A DNA stretch of 55,992 bases from Actinomycetota bacterium. Its GTDB lineage: Bacteria; Actinomycetota; Actinomycetes; Actinomycetales; Microbacteriaceae. Of the stretch, positions 26,191-36,355 are shown piece after piece. A program made the position numbers and the translations under genes. The stretch covers positions 1-55,992 of the forward strand of contig JAUZFR010000119.1 of NCBI GenBank assembly GCA_030840335.1, written 5' to 3'. Position 1 is the first letter of the stretch, and the number at the start of each line of letters is the position of its first letter. The notes under the pieces were generated by a model. It worked only from the letters and a program-made list of their open reading frames with translations. It made no database searches and was not told where the DNA came from.

Positions 26191-26766
26191 GTGGCCAAGA
26201 TCACCCCGAGTGAAGCCGACCCGCAGGCGGGCGACGACCTCGACAGCAACGGCGTTCCCCGAAAGGGACACCCGACTCCAACCCGCAAGGAACGGGAGGC
26301 GGCTCGCAAGCGCCCGCTGGTGGGAAGCAATACGCCGGAAGCTCGGCGAGCTTCCCGCACCGCCAGCCAGGCCCAGCGCGAGCGCGCCAGGGTCGGAATG
26401 GCGAACGGCGAAGAGAAATACCTACCGATCCGCGACCGTGGTGCGCAGAAACGATACGTTCGCGACTACGTCGACGCGCGGTTCAGTTTCGGTGAGCTCG
26501 CGATCCCGGTGGTCGCCGTGCTGCTTGTCACTGAGTTTCTCGCTGCCCAGCTGCAGGCCAGCATCACGATCGCCGTCTATGGATATTTCCTGCTCGTCAT
26601 CGTCGACAGCATCGTCGTGTCGATCGTGCTTGGCCGCAAGCTGGCCGCAAAGTTCGGCGCCGACCGTGTCGAGAAGTATCGCTGGTACGCGACGACTCGC
26701 GCCATCCAGTTCCGCGCCCTCCGTCTGCCCAAGCCGCAGGTCAAGCGCCGCCAGTTCCCGTCGTAG
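26191..26766 (+). CDS. DUF3043 membrane protein
   Basis: A 191-residue protein of the actinobacterial DUF3043 family. The N-terminal third is charged and Arg/Ala-rich (TPTRKEREAARKRPL is a family motif); then come RDYVDARFSFGEL, two transmembrane helices (about 112-130 and 134-152), and a basic C-terminal tail. It starts at a GTG. Function is unknown; the genes nearby are ordinary metabolism, which gives no clue. It converges on pyrD with a 6-bp gap. Confidence 0.9.
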   Translation: MAKITPSEADPQAGDDLDSNGVPRKGHPTPTRKEREAARKRPLVGSNTPEARRASRTASQAQRERARVGMANGEEKYLPIRDRGAQKRYVRDYVDARFSFGELAIPVVAVLLVTEFLAAQLQASITIAVYGYFLLVIVDSIVVSIVLGRKLAAKFGADRVEKYRWYATTRAIQFRALRLPKPQVKRRQFPS

Positions 26767-26772
26767 GCGGGA

Positions 26773-27804
26773 CTACGCCGGGAGCAGCCTGGCGAGCTCG
26801 CGATTGATCTGCCGCGCCCAGAGCGGACCGCGGTACAGGAACGCGGTGTAGCCCTGCACAAGGGTTGCGCCGGCGGCGAGCCGCTCGGCGACGTCCGCGC
26901 CGGTCTCCACTCCTCCGACCGAGATGACACAGAAGTCAGCGGGAACGGTCGCGCGCAACAGGCGCAACACCTCGAGCGACCGGGCAGCCAGTGGCGCACC
27001 GGATAGGCCGCCAGCGCCCGCCGCTTCAACAACGGCCCGCGACGATTTCAGGTTGTCGCGCGACAGCGTCGTGTTGGTCGCGATGATCCCGGACAGGCCG
27101 AGTCCGACCGCGAGCTCCGCGATCCGAGCGACCTCGGCATCCGTAAGGTCGGGGGCGATCTTGACCAGCACCGGGGTCGATCCCGCGGCGGTGCGGACGG
27201 CGACGAGGAGCGGCTCGAGCTTGTCGAGTTCCTGCAGGCCGCGAAGCCCCGGGGTGTTCGGGGAGCTCACGTTGACAACGAGATAATCCGCCGTCGGGGC
27301 GAGCAGCCGTGTGCTCTCGAGATAGTCGGGAATGGCGTTGTCGACATCCACGACCCTGCTCTTGCCGATATTGATGCCGATCACGGGGCGATTCCCGTGA
27401 CGGAAGACTTGCCCGATCCGAGCGGCGGCGGCCGACGCACCATGGTTGTTGAAACCCATCCGGTTGATGACGGCACGATCGGCAATCAGTCGAAACAGGC
27501 GCGGCCGATCGTTGCCTGGCTGGGCTAACGCCGTGATCGTGCCCACCTCGACGTGGGAGAACCCCAGTTGCCCGAGGCCGCGGATGCCCGCTCCTTCCTT
27601 GTCGAACCCGGCGGCGACACCGAACGGCGAGTCGAAGCGAAGGCCAAGCGCGTCGACGGAGAGGTGCGCGGCCGGGCGGGTGAAGCGACGCACGATGCGG
27701 CCAATTCCCGCAGCCGGCAGCGCTCGAATCACCAGGAATGCAAGATGGTGAGCCCGCTCGGGGTCCATCCGCTTGAACACGATGTTGAAGAGGGCGCGAT
27801 ACAT
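26773..27804 (-). CDS. pyrD: dihydroorotate dehydrogenase (quinone), class 2
   Basis: A 343-residue membrane-associated flavoenzyme of pyrimidine synthesis that passes electrons to the quinone pool. The catalytic Ser typical of class 2 is in VNVSSPNTPGLRG; FMN contacts are in VLVKIAPDL, ATNTTLSR and SVGGVETGADV. The N-terminal helix (LFNIVFKRMDPERAHHLAF) is the membrane/quinone region of class 2 enzymes. It lies 41 bp after nrdR. Confidence 0.96.
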   Translation of the reverse strand: MYRALFNIVFKRMDPERAHHLAFLVIRALPAAGIGRIVRRFTRPAAHLSVDALGLRFDSPFGVAAGFDKEGAGIRGLGQLGFSHVEVGTITALAQPGNDRPRLFRLIADRAVINRMGFNNHGASAAAARIGQVFRHGNRPVIGINIGKSRVVDVDNAIPDYLESTRLLAPTADYLVVNVSSPNTPGLRGLQELDKLEPLLVAVRTAAGSTPVLVKIAPDLTDAEVARIAELAVGLGLSGIIATNTTLSRDNLKSSRAVVEAAGAGGLSGAPLAARSLEVLRLLRATVPADFCVISVGGVETGADVAERLAAGATLVQGYTAFLYRGPLWARQINRELARLLPA

Positions 27805-27845
27805 ACCGCGTTCAGATTACCGGGTTACCGGCGGGCGTCTTAGCG

Positions 27846-28319
27846 CTACTCGGGTGCTGATGCCTGCGCCGTGTCGTGTTCGACCCGAAGAAGGGTGATC
27901 GCCGTCTCGAAGTCCTCGAGTGATTCGAACGCCTGGTAGACGCTGGCGAACCGCAGATACGCCACCTCATCCAGGTCCCTGAGGGGTGGGAGGATGGCGA
28001 GTCCAATGTCGTTCGCGTCGATCTGGGAAGCACCCGTGGCGCGAATGGTCTCCTCCACTCGCTGCGCGAGCACCGCAAGATCCGTGTCGGTCACCGGTCT
28101 GCCCTGACAGGCCTTGCGCACGCCGCTGACAATTTTCTCGCGACTGAACAGTTCGACGACACCGTTCCGCTTGATCACCGTAAGGCTCGCGGTCTCGGTC
28201 GTCGAGAACCGACGACCGCACTCCGGGCACTGCCGTCGCCGCCGAATGGACAACCCGTCATCGCTCGTGCGTGAGTCGATAACCCGGCTATCCGGGTGAC
28301 GGCAGAAGGGGCAGAACAT
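27846..28319 (-). CDS. nrdR: NrdR transcriptional repressor
   Basis: A 157-residue regulator of ribonucleotide reductase genes. It has the N-terminal zinc ribbon (CPFC near residue 3 and CPECGRRF near residue 34) and an ATP-cone ([16 protein letters not shown], residues about 48-138) that senses ATP or dATP. It stands between hisD and pyrD, all leftward. No NrdR box was seen within the window, since no nrd gene is present. Confidence 0.96.
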   Translation of the reverse strand: MFCPFCRHPDSRVIDSRTSDDGLSIRRRRQCPECGRRFSTTETASLTVIKRNGVVELFSREKIVSGVRKACQGRPVTDTDLAVLAQRVEETIRATGASQIDANDIGLAILPPLRDLDEVAYLRFASVYQAFESLEDFETAITLLRVEHDTAQASAPE

Positions 28320-28343
28320 GGTGACTACAGGATACGCGGCGCG

Positions 28344-29657
28344 CTAGTCGGTTGCCGGGAAGCGCGCGGTGACGGCATCGCCGTGGGCGGGGAGGTCTTC
28401 GGCGGTGGAGAGAGCCACGATTTGCCTTTCCACTGCCTGCAAAGCGGTCTTGTCGTACCGGATCACCTGCTGCGGCCGAAGGAACGTGTAGGCGCCCAGT
28501 CCCGAAGAAAACCGCGACTGGCCACCGGTCGGCAGTACGTGGTTCGACCCGGCAAGATAGTCGCCGAGACTCACCGGAGAATACTCACCAAGGAAGATCG
28601 CGCCCGCGCTGTCGACCAGGTCGAGCACGGCTCCCGGTTGCGCGGTGTGGATCTCGAGGTGCTCGGGGCCGTAGGCGTTGCTGAACGCCGTCGCAGCGAC
28701 GAGGTCGCTCACGAGCACGACCGCCGATTGCTGTCCGCCCAGCGCTTCACGCACCCGTGGCCCGTGGTGTGTGGCGGCCGACAGCCTGCCGAGTTCGGCG
28801 ATCACGGCGTCCGCGAGCTTCGCGGAAGTCGTGACAAGCACGGCTGCGGCAAGTTCGTCGTGCTCAGCCTGGCTGACGAGGTCGGCGGCGACGAGAGCGG
28901 CGTTTGCCGTCTCATCCGCGATCACGAGGATCTCGGTCGGGCCCGCCTCCGAGTCGATGCCGGTGACGCCACGCACCAGCCTCTTGGCGGATGCGACGTA
29001 GACGTTGCCAGGGCCTGTGATCAAGTCGACCGGGTCGAGGCTGAGCTCGGGAACCCCGTAGGCAAGAGCACCGATCGCACCGGCTCCGCCCATCGCGTAG
29101 ACCTCCTCGACTCCGAGCAGTCCTGCGGCACCGAGGATTGTCGGATGTACCGCTCCCCCGAAGTGCTTCTGCGGCGGCGACGCGAGTGCAACAGACCCGA
29201 CGCCGGCGACCTGTGCCGGTACGACGTTCATGACGACACTCGACGGGTACACCGCCTTGCCGCCGGGAACATAGAAACCTACCCGAGCGATGGGCTGCCA
29301 GCGCTGGATGATCTGTGCGCCCGGGGCAATCTCCGTGACCGTCGGCTCGGGAACCTGCGACTTTGTCGCTCTTGTGACGCGATCGATGGCTTCTTCGAGC
29401 GCGTCTCGCACGGCCGGGTCCAGCTTGTTCATCGCGACCGTGATTTCACCCGCGTGAACCCTCACGTGCGTCGGAAGGATTCCGTCCAGCCGTTGTGCCT
29501 GCGCCAGGAGGGCCTGCTCGCCACCCGAGCGCACCTCGGCGATGAGCTTCGCTGCTGCTTCGGTGGCGATGTCGACATCCATCGCGGCCCTCGGCACCAG
29601 TCGCGCGAGTTCCGCCTTGCTCGGTGACGCATTTCGCAGGTCAATGGTCTTCATCAT
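28344..29657 (-). CDS. hisD: histidinol dehydrogenase
   Basis: A 437-residue enzyme for the last two steps of histidine synthesis. Conserved segments are VGFYVPGGKAVYPSSV, GPGNVYVASAK, GPTEILVIAD, the catalytic QAEHDELAAAV and GPEHLEI. Two Met codons open the frame; either could be the start. It is placed directly downstream of dnaE with a flavin reductase gene in between on the other strand. Other his genes are outside the window. Confidence 0.96.
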   Translation of the reverse strand: MMKTIDLRNASPSKAELARLVPRAAMDVDIATEAAAKLIAEVRSGGEQALLAQAQRLDGILPTHVRVHAGEITVAMNKLDPAVRDALEEAIDRVTRATKSQVPEPTVTEIAPGAQIIQRWQPIARVGFYVPGGKAVYPSSVVMNVVPAQVAGVGSVALASPPQKHFGGAVHPTILGAAGLLGVEEVYAMGGAGAIGALAYGVPELSLDPVDLITGPGNVYVASAKRLVRGVTGIDSEAGPTEILVIADETANAALVAADLVSQAEHDELAAAVLVTTSAKLADAVIAELGRLSAATHHGPRVREALGGQQSAVVLVSDLVAATAFSNAYGPEHLEIHTAQPGAVLDLVDSAGAIFLGEYSPVSLGDYLAGSNHVLPTGGQSRFSSGLGAYTFLRPQQVIRYDKTALQAVERQIVALSTAEDLPAHGDAVTARFPATD

Positions 29658-29719
29658 GTCGTCACAATGCTATTCGGTTCGCGGAATAGCGCTGCGACGG
29701 GGAGACTTGATTACTACGT

Positions 29720-30244
29720 ATGGATACCACCGCAAATGAACCAGTAACCCCCACTTTCGCCGTCGACTCGCTCGAGGCGTTCAAGCTCGCGTTCCGGCGA
29801 CATGCCGCCGGCGTCGCTGCGGTCACGGCGCTCGGACCGGACGGCAAACCGGTGGGCTTCACCGCAACCTCGCTCGCGTCACTCGCCGCTGTTCCGCCTC
29901 TCGCGACTTTCAACATGGCCCAGGTTGCCAGCGCGTGGCCCGCGATGACGGTCGGCAATCACGTCGCGATTCACATGCTCGGCCCGCGCACCCGCTACAT
30001 CGCGGAGATACTCGCAGCAGACAACGCGGTTCGATTCGTCGGCGATCACTGGGAACCGGGGCCATACGGCGTGCCGATCCTCAAAGGAGTGACGGCGTGG
30101 ATGCTCGGGACAATCGTCGAAGTGCACCCGGTTCACAACAACGCGGTAGTAGTCGTCCAGATCGAGACCGGGGCACTGGGCCCCGAAGATGACGCGCTGC
30201 TGTACCACGAGCGCAACTACCGCGCTCCGGGATCAGCCGTCTAG
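29720..30244 (+). CDS. flavin reductase family protein (FMN-binding split barrel)
   Basis: A 174-residue flavin reductase-like protein: FRRHAAGVAAVTA at the start, the FTATSLASLAAVPPL flavin loop, and the C-terminal HYERNYR-like segment YHERNYRAPG. Such proteins reduce flavin for a partner monooxygenase or bind it themselves. No monooxygenase lies adjacent. It is divergent from hisD (62-bp gap) and converges on dnaE. Confidence 0.9.
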   Translation: MDTTANEPVTPTFAVDSLEAFKLAFRRHAAGVAAVTALGPDGKPVGFTATSLASLAAVPPLATFNMAQVASAWPAMTVGNHVAIHMLGPRTRYIAEILAADNAVRFVGDHWEPGPYGVPILKGVTAWMLGTIVEVHPVHNNAVVVVQIETGALGPEDDALLYHERNYRAPGSAV

Positions 30245-30271
30245 GTTCTGGCCCATCGGTCTCTCGCCTGC

Positions 30272-33200
30272 TCAGCCGAGGCAGCTCGGCCCGAGCAGCG
30301 TTTTGAGTTCGCCGTACAGGTCGGCCGACACCGTCACCGGATAGGGAATCTCGAACATCCGGGCAGTCTCACCGCGCACCAGCTTGAGGCGAACCTCGTT
30401 TTCGCCCGCATGCCGGATCAGCACATCGTTGAGCGCGCTGACCACATCCGTCGTGGCCCTGAACTCCGGTACGGAGATAACCAGCGGCCCGGCGCCGAGG
30501 CCGGGTCCGACATCCGGAGTGAACATACTGACCGCGTGCAGGTTCATGCCGTCATCGCGAACGCTCACCCTGCCCTTGATGACGACGATTGAATCGCTGC
30601 TGAGTGCCGGCGCGAACTCCTGGTAGGTCTTTCCCATGAACATCACGGTGATTTCGGCCCCGAAGTCTTCGATCGTCACCATGCCGTACTGGTTTCCGGA
30701 GTTTCTGGCCGTGCGGTGCTGGACACTCGTCATGAGGCCCGCAATCGACACGGTCTCGCCGTCCCTCGCGACCTCGCCGCTCAGGATCTCGGTGATCGAC
30801 GACGACGCGTGCTTTGCAAGCTGCGCCTCGAGGCCGGCGAGTGGATGATCGGACACGTAGAGTCCGAGCATCTCGCGTTCGAAGGCGAGCTTGTCTTTCT
30901 TCGACCACTCCGGGCGATCGGGTACGCGCTGCTGGGCCTGGGGCTCATCGAACAGGCTGTCGAAGTCGAAACCAACCTGGCCGTTCGCCTCATTGCGTTT
31001 GACACTGACCGCGCCCTCGACAGCATCCTCATGGATCTCCAGCAGCCCGCGCCGAGTGGCACCGAGCGAGTCGAAGGCTCCCGCCTTGATGAGGGATTCG
31101 ACCGTGCGCTTGTTCGCAACGGGGATCGGCACCTTCGCGAGGAAGTCATGGAACGAATCGAAGCGACCCTTTTCTTCGCGAGCAAGGCGGATTCCCTCGA
31201 CCACGTTGAATCCGACGTTGCGCACCGCGCCGAGTCCGAATCGAATGTCGCCGATGCCGTCTTCCGACGGAACCGCGGTGAAATCGACGAACGACTCGTT
31301 GACATCCGGGGCCAGCACCCTGATCCCCATGCGCCGACACTCGTTGAGGTACAGCCCGAGCTTGTCTTTTGAGTCACCGACGCTGGTGAGGAGCGCCGCC
31401 ATGTACTCCGCGGGGAAGTTCGCCTTGAGGTAGGCCGTCCAATAGCTGAGAACGCCGTAGCCGGCGCTGTGCGCCTTGTTGAAGGCGTAGTCCGCGAACG
31501 GCATCAGGGTGTCCCAGAGAACCTTGACGGCTTTGGCGCTGTAGCCGTTCGACTTCATTCCCGCTTCGAACCCGGCGTACTGCTTGTCGAGCTCCTCTTT
31601 CTTCTTCTTACCCATCGCCTTGCGGAGGATGTCCGCCTGGCCGAGCGTGAATCCGGCGACCTTCTGGGCCACCGCCATGACCTGCTCCTGATAGACAATC
31701 ACGCCGTAGGTGATGCCAAGGATCTCCTTGAGCGGTTCTTCGAGCTCCGGGTGAATGGCCTCGATGGCCTGCAAGCCGTTCTTTCGCAGGGCGTAGTTCG
31801 TGTGGGAGTTCATGCCCATCGGGCCCGGGCGATAGAGCGCGATGACCGCCGAAATGTCTTCGAAGTTGGTGGGTTTCAACTGGCGCAACAGCGACCGCAT
31901 GGGGCCGCCATCGAGCTGGAAGACGCCGAGCGTGTCTCCGCGGGCGAGCAGGTCGTAGGTGGCCTGGTCGGCGTCCAGATCGAGGTCTTCGATGACCAGC
32001 CGCGAACCGGTGTTCACTTCGATCATGCGCAACGCGTCTTCGATGATGGTCAGGTTGCGGAGCCCGAGAAAGTCCATCTTGATGAGCCCGAGCGATTCAA
32101 GCGGCGGCTGGTCGAACTGGGTGATGATCGCGCCGTCATCTTCACGCTTCATAATCGGCAGAACATCGAGCAGCGGCTCCGCGGACATCACCACGCCCGC
32201 GGCATGCACTCCCCATTGACGCTTGAGATTCTCGATCCCGAGCGCCGTTTCGAATACTTTCGAGGCCTCCGCATCCGTTTCGAGCACTGCGCGGAAGTCC
32301 GCCGCCTCCTTGTAACGGGCGGCCTCCTTGTTCAGGATGTCGCTGAGCGGGATGTCCTTGCCCATAATGGCCGGCGGCATCGCCTTTGTGAGCTTCTCTC
32401 CGACCGAGAACGGCATGCCGAGCACTCGCGCGCTGTCCTTGAGCGCCTGTTTGGCTTTGATCGTGCCGTATGTGACGATCTGCGCGACCCGGTCGGCGCC
32501 GTACTTCTCGGTCACGTAGCGGATTACCTCCGGGCGACGGCGATCATCAAAATCGACGTCGACATCCGGCATGGACACGCGCTCGGGATTGAGGAATCGC
32601 TCGAAGATCAGGCCGTGTGCCAGCGGGTCAAGTTCCGTGATGCCCATCGCGTAGGACGCCATGGAACCCGCAGCCGAGCCGCGACCTGGTCCGACCCGGA
32701 TGCCCTGGCGCTTCGCCCATGCGATGAAGTCGGCGACGACGAGGAAGTAGCCGGGGAACCCCATCTGCTTGATGACGTCGATCTCGTACTGCGCGCGCGA
32801 GAGATGCGCTTCGGATGGCGCGTTGTCAAAGCGACGCGCCATTCCCGCCGCGACCTCTTTCTCAAACCAGCTGGCTTCCGTCTCGCCCTCCGGCACCGGA
32901 AAGCGCGGCATGAGATTGCGGTGTTCGAACGAGACATCGACTCGCTCGGCGATGAGCAGCGTGTTGTCGCAGGCTTCGGGATGGTCGCGGAACAGGTGCC
33001 GCATCTGCGCGGCGGTCTTGAGGTAGAACTCCTCAGAGTCGAACTTGAACCGGTTGGGGTCGTCGAGCGTCGACGCTGACTGCACACAGAGCAGGGCCGC
33101 GTGTGCACCCGCCTCGTGGGCGTGGGTGTAGTGAAGGTCGTTGGTCGCAACGAGTGGAAGCTTGAGGTCTTTGGCGAGCCGCAGGAGATCCGTCATTGTG

Positions 33201-33808
33201 CGGCGCTCGATGTCGATGCCGTGATCCATCACCTCGGCGAAGAAGTTACCTTCGCCGAAGATGTCGCGGAAGTCTGCCGCGGCCTTGATCGCCTCGTCGT
33301 ACTGACCGAGTCGCAGTCGCGTCTGCACCTCCCCGCCCACGCATCCGGTCGTCGCGATGACGCCCTTCGAGTACTCGGAAAGCAGCTCCCGGTCCATGCG
33401 CGGCTTGAAATAGAAGCCCTCCATGGATGCTCGCGACGACAGCTTGAAGAGATTATGCATCCCCTCGTTGTTCTCGGCGAGGAGCGTCATGTGCGTGTAG
33501 GCACCGGATCCACCGACGTCGTCGCCGGATTGCGTGCTCGCTCCCCAGCGCACCCGAGTCTTGTCGCCGCGGGCGGTGCCGGGCGTGATGTACGCCTCGG
33601 TGCCGATGATGGGTTTGAGCCCGTTGGCTGTGGCCTGCTGCCAGAAGTCGTAGGCGCCGAACATGTTGCCGTGGTCGGTCATGGCGATAGCGGGCATCTG
33701 CTGCTCAGCCGCGGCCTTCATGAGCGGCCCGACGCGGGCGGCTCCATCCAACATCGAGTACTCACTATGCACATGAAGGTGCACGAATGAATCGTTGCTT
33801 GAAGGCAA
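30272..33808 (-). CDS. dnaE: DNA polymerase III alpha subunit
   Basis: A 1178-residue replicative polymerase of the DnaE1 type. It has an N-terminal PHP domain (HLHVHSEYSMLDG, MTDHGNMFG), the polymerase active site with PDVDVDF near residue 420, the NKAHSAGYG region, helix-hairpin-helix motifs and a C-terminal OB fold. The open frame starts at a TTG (33808) with a weak AAGAGA site; no better in-frame start lies before the PHP motif, so a low-efficiency start is likely. It follows rluD by 47 bp. Confidence 0.97.
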   Translation of the reverse strand: MPSSNDSFVHLHVHSEYSMLDGAARVGPLMKAAAEQQMPAIAMTDHGNMFGAYDFWQQATANGLKPIIGTEAYITPGTARGDKTRVRWGASTQSGDDVGGSGAYTHMTLLAENNEGMHNLFKLSSRASMEGFYFKPRMDRELLSEYSKGVIATTGCVGGEVQTRLRLGQYDEAIKAAADFRDIFGEGNFFAEVMDHGIDIERRTMTDLLRLAKDLKLPLVATNDLHYTHAHEAGAHAALLCVQSASTLDDPNRFKFDSEEFYLKTAAQMRHLFRDHPEACDNTLLIAERVDVSFEHRNLMPRFPVPEGETEASWFEKEVAAGMARRFDNAPSEAHLSRAQYEIDVIKQMGFPGYFLVVADFIAWAKRQGIRVGPGRGSAAGSMASYAMGITELDPLAHGLIFERFLNPERVSMPDVDVDFDDRRRPEVIRYVTEKYGADRVAQIVTYGTIKAKQALKDSARVLGMPFSVGEKLTKAMPPAIMGKDIPLSDILNKEAARYKEAADFRAVLETDAEASKVFETALGIENLKRQWGVHAAGVVMSAEPLLDVLPIMKREDDGAIITQFDQPPLESLGLIKMDFLGLRNLTIIEDALRMIEVNTGSRLVIEDLDLDADQATYDLLARGDTLGVFQLDGGPMRSLLRQLKPTNFEDISAVIALYRPGPMGMNSHTNYALRKNGLQAIEAIHPELEEPLKEILGITYGVIVYQEQVMAVAQKVAGFTLGQADILRKAMGKKKKEELDKQYAGFEAGMKSNGYSAKAVKVLWDTLMPFADYAFNKAHSAGYGVLSYWTAYLKANFPAEYMAALLTSVGDSKDKLGLYLNECRRMGIRVLAPDVNESFVDFTAVPSEDGIGDIRFGLGAVRNVGFNVVEGIRLAREEKGRFDSFHDFLAKVPIPVANKRTVESLIKAGAFDSLGATRRGLLEIHEDAVEGAVSVKRNEANGQVGFDFDSLFDEPQAQQRVPDRPEWSKKDKLAFEREMLGLYVSDHPLAGLEAQLAKHASSSITEILSGEVARDGETVSIAGLMTSVQHRTARNSGNQYGMVTIEDFGAEITVMFMGKTYQEFAPALSSDSIVVIKGRVSVRDDGMNLHAVSMFTPDVGPGLGAGPLVISVPEFRATTDVVSALNDVLIRHAGENEVRLKLVRGETARMFEIPYPVTVSADLYGELKTLLGPSCLG

Positions 33809-33855
33809 GAACAGTCTCTTAACTAGCCGAAGGTGTGCTTTAGCTTAAGCCCTCG

Positions 33856-34776
33856 TTACGACGCTCGGAGGACGTCGAGCGCGTGTTGCAGGTCATCCGG
33901 GTATCCCGATTCGAACTCGACGTATTCGCCCGACGACGGGTGCCGGAAACCGAGCCGCTTTGCATGGAGCCACTGCCGCGTGAGCCCGAGTCGAGCGCTC
34001 AGTTTCGGGTCGGCTCCGTACATCGAGTCGCCAACGCACGGATGCCGCTGGGCCGCCATGTGCACCCGGATCTGGTGCGTGCGTCCGGTCTCGAGGTGAA
34101 TTTCGAGCAGGGATGCCGCCGGGAAAGCCTCGAGAGTTTCGTAGTGAGTGACAGACGGCTTGCCATCTGCGGTGACGGCGAATTTCCAGGAGCTGCCCGG
34201 GTGTCGCCCGATGGGCGCGTCAATTGTTCCCGCCAGCGGATCCGGGTGACCCTGCACGACCGCGTGGTAGATCTTCGTGACCTCTCGGTCGTGGAACTGG
34301 CGCTTGAGCTCTGTGTAGGCGCGCTCGCTCTTCGCAACGACCATCAGCCCGCTCGTGCCCGCGTCGAGCCGGTGCACGATGCCCGCACGCTCGGATGCGC
34401 CCGAGGTCGAGATGCGAAAGCCTGCCGCGGCCAGGGCGCCGAGCACGGTCGGCCCGTCCCAACCCACGGAAGGATGCGCGGCAACACCGACCGGCTTGTC
34501 GACAACCACGAAATCGTCGTCGTCATAGATCACGGCGAGGTCGGGCACAGCGATCGGAACTACCACGGGCGCCTGGCGGGGCTGCCACTCGACGGTCAGC
34601 CATGCGCCGGCACTGAGGCGATCCGACTTGCCCAGCTCCGTGCCATCCGCCGTGACTCCCCCGGCTTCGGCGACCTCAGCGGCGAAGCTGCGAGAGAAGC
34701 CCAGCAGTTTGGCGAGTCCGGCATCTACGCGCTCGCCCGCCAGTCCATCGGGGACCGGAAGGCTTCGGGATTCCAT
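33856..34776 (-). CDS. rluD: RluD-type 23S rRNA pseudouridine synthase
   Basis: A 306-residue enzyme with an N-terminal S4 RNA-binding domain ([14 protein letters not shown]) and a RluA/RluD catalytic domain whose nucleophilic Asp is in [27 protein letters not shown] is the second family signature. The ATG at 34776 lies 4 bp after the lspA stop. The position directly after lspA is standard. The specific target positions in rRNA cannot be read. Confidence 0.94.
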   Translation of the reverse strand: MESRSLPVPDGLAGERVDAGLAKLLGFSRSFAAEVAEAGGVTADGTELGKSDRLSAGAWLTVEWQPRQAPVVVPIAVPDLAVIYDDDDFVVVDKPVGVAAHPSVGWDGPTVLGALAAAGFRISTSGASERAGIVHRLDAGTSGLMVVAKSERAYTELKRQFHDREVTKIYHAVVQGHPDPLAGTIDAPIGRHPGSSWKFAVTADGKPSVTHYETLEAFPAASLLEIHLETGRTHQIRVHMAAQRHPCVGDSMYGADPKLSARLGLTRQWLHAKRLGFRHPSSGEYVEFESGYPDDLQHALDVLRAS

Positions 34777-34780
34777 GCGC

Positions 34781-35365
34781 TTACTTCTGCGAATCGAGCG
34801 GGTCGGGCTCCGCGACAGCCGCATGAGACGACGCGCGGGACGTGCGCCCGCCGTCGAGACCGACGCCGCGAACGGTCAGGAGTATGAACAGGGCCATGCT
34901 CACGACGATCGCACTGTCGGCGATGTTGAAGATCGCGGGAAATCCCCAGACCTGGATGAAGTCGACGACGTGACCCTGCCCGAACCGCGGTTCGCGGAAC
35001 AGGCGGTCAGTGAGGTTGCCCAGCGTGCCGCCGAGCAGAAGCCCGAACAGAATGCCCCACCCAAACGAATGGATGCGGCGCGCGTAGACCACGATGAAGA
35101 TGGCCACTGCCGCCGCAACGATCGAGAAGATCCAGGTCATGCCCTCGCCGAGCGAGAACGCCGCTCCAGAATTCTTGACGAAGTGGAATTGCAGAACCTG
35201 GCCGATGACGTTGACCTGCTCGCCCTCGGTCAGGTTCTTGACGATAAGGAATTTAGAGAACTGATCGAAGCCGTAGATTGCCAGCGCGACGATGGCCAGC
35301 ACGATGAGCACCCGAACACTGGGCGTTCTCGTACTGGCCTTCGGCGCGGAATTAGTTTCCGGCAA
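34781..35365 (-). CDS. lspA: lipoprotein signal peptidase
   Basis: A 194-residue membrane protease that removes signal peptides from prolipoproteins. There are four transmembrane helices and the two catalytic Asp motifs, [11 protein letters not shown] and FNIADSAIV. The start is uncertain: the longest plausible frame opens with a TTG at 35365 that lies 14 bp inside the divIVA reading frame, with no clear ribosome site, suggesting coupling to divIVA translation. The lipoproteins in this window (binding proteins, CtaC) would be substrates. Confidence 0.93.
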   Translation of the reverse strand: MPETNSAPKASTRTPSVRVLIVLAIVALAIYGFDQFSKFLIVKNLTEGEQVNVIGQVLQFHFVKNSGAAFSLGEGMTWIFSIVAAAVAIFIVVYARRIHSFGWGILFGLLLGGTLGNLTDRLFREPRFGQGHVVDFIQVWGFPAIFNIADSAIVVSMALFILLTVRGVGLDGGRTSRASSHAAVAEPDPLDSQK

Positions 35366-36164
35366 AACCCGGGTAGTTCGCGGGCGGTGGCGCTACCGGT
35401 GAGCCGAAGCTCTGGGTGGGCGCGGATGGTGCACTCGCCTGACCGGCTGATGCCGCGGGAACTCCAACCGGCGCACCAACTGGTGCACCAGCGAGAACGG
35501 CTGAGGACGAGTCGAGGTCGCGCAGCTGGCCCTCGATGTAGCTCTTGAGCTTCTGGCGGTACTCACGCTCGAAGGTGCGGAGCTCGTCGATGCGGTGCTC
35601 GAGCGTTGCACGCTCCTGTTCGAGACTCGACAGCTGTGCGCGACCCTGGGCTTCGGCTTCGGAGACGACGCGAGCCGCGGTGGCCTGGCCCTCGGCGATC
35701 AGCGCATCGCGCTTCTCGACACCTTCGCGAACGTGTTCTTCGTGCAGGCGGCGTGCCAGCTGCAGGAGGTTGTTCGTGTTACTGGGATCCATCGAGTTGG
35801 AGTCGAGGTTCGGCGTCGCATAGGCAAGCGCTGCGCCAACGGGGGCGGGTGCGTTCGTCGGCGCGTCAGCTGGCACAGGTTCCGCTGGCACGGGAGCCGG
35901 AGCAGCGGCAACCGGCGATGGAGTCTGCTGGTCGAATGACGCAGTCGGAGCGGGCGGAGCCTGGGCCCCACTGCGCTGCAGCTCGCTGATGCGTGCGTCG
36001 TTGGCGACAAGTCGTTGGCGCAGTTCCTCGTTCTCCTGATTGAGGCGGCGCAGTTCGACCACGACCTCGTCAAGGAAGTCGTCTACCTCGTCCTGGTCAT
36101 AGCCCTCACGGAACTTGGTCGGTTGGAAGCGCTTGTTAACCACATCTTCTGGTGTCAAAGCCAT
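35352..36164 (-). CDS. divIVA: DivIVA / Wag31 polar growth scaffold
   Basis: A 270-residue coiled-coil protein that gathers at the poles and directs wall growth in actinobacteria. The N-terminus is the conserved membrane-binding module (MALTPEDVVNKRF, FREGYDQDEVDDFLDEV) followed by coiled coil to about residue 60, a Pro/Ala-rich linker, and a second long coiled coil (about 135-215). The ATG at 36164 is preferred over the upstream GTG because GAGGTG lies 6 nt before it. It follows sepF with no yggT gene in between. Confidence 0.95.
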   Translation of the reverse strand: MALTPEDVVNKRFQPTKFREGYDQDEVDDFLDEVVVELRRLNQENEELRQRLVANDARISELQRSGAQAPPAPTASFDQQTPSPVAAAPAPVPAEPVPADAPTNAPAPVGAALAYATPNLDSNSMDPSNTNNLLQLARRLHEEHVREGVEKRDALIAEGQATAARVVSEAEAQGRAQLSSLEQERATLEHRIDELRTFEREYRQKLKSYIEGQLRDLDSSSAVLAGAPVGAPVGVPAASAGQASAPSAPTQSFGSPVAPPPANYPGFAGN

Positions 36165-36336
36165 CGCCGTCACCTCAGTAACTTTCTCGTCGAACTTGTT
36201 GTCACCCGGTGCTCACGGGCGCTGTGCTTGCAGTCTGTTCACGCTAGCAACGTTTGCCACACGCGGGTACATGGGTCGCAGCCTCCAGAGTACCCTGCCG
36301 GACACCGTTCATGAATCCTTAAACGGAGGCCAGATG

Positions 36337-36351
36337 GCAACTCTAAGTTGC
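36337..36351. promoter_or_regulatory. short palindrome between sepF and divIVA
   Basis: GCAACT-CTA-AGTTGC is a perfect 6-bp inverted repeat around 3 bp, located just beyond the sepF stop. The 12-bp word TGGCAACTCTAA, which includes its left arm, occurs again in the same orientation at the edge of the large dyad upstream of ftsZ (38727-38738). Confidence 0.45.
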
Positions 36352-36355
36352 GAAA

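Noticed and set aside
31469-33079. A 536-codon frame on the plus strand opposite dnaE.
   Set aside because: It is a GC-driven antisense shadow of dnaE, with no recognisable domain and Arg/Asp/His-rich composition.
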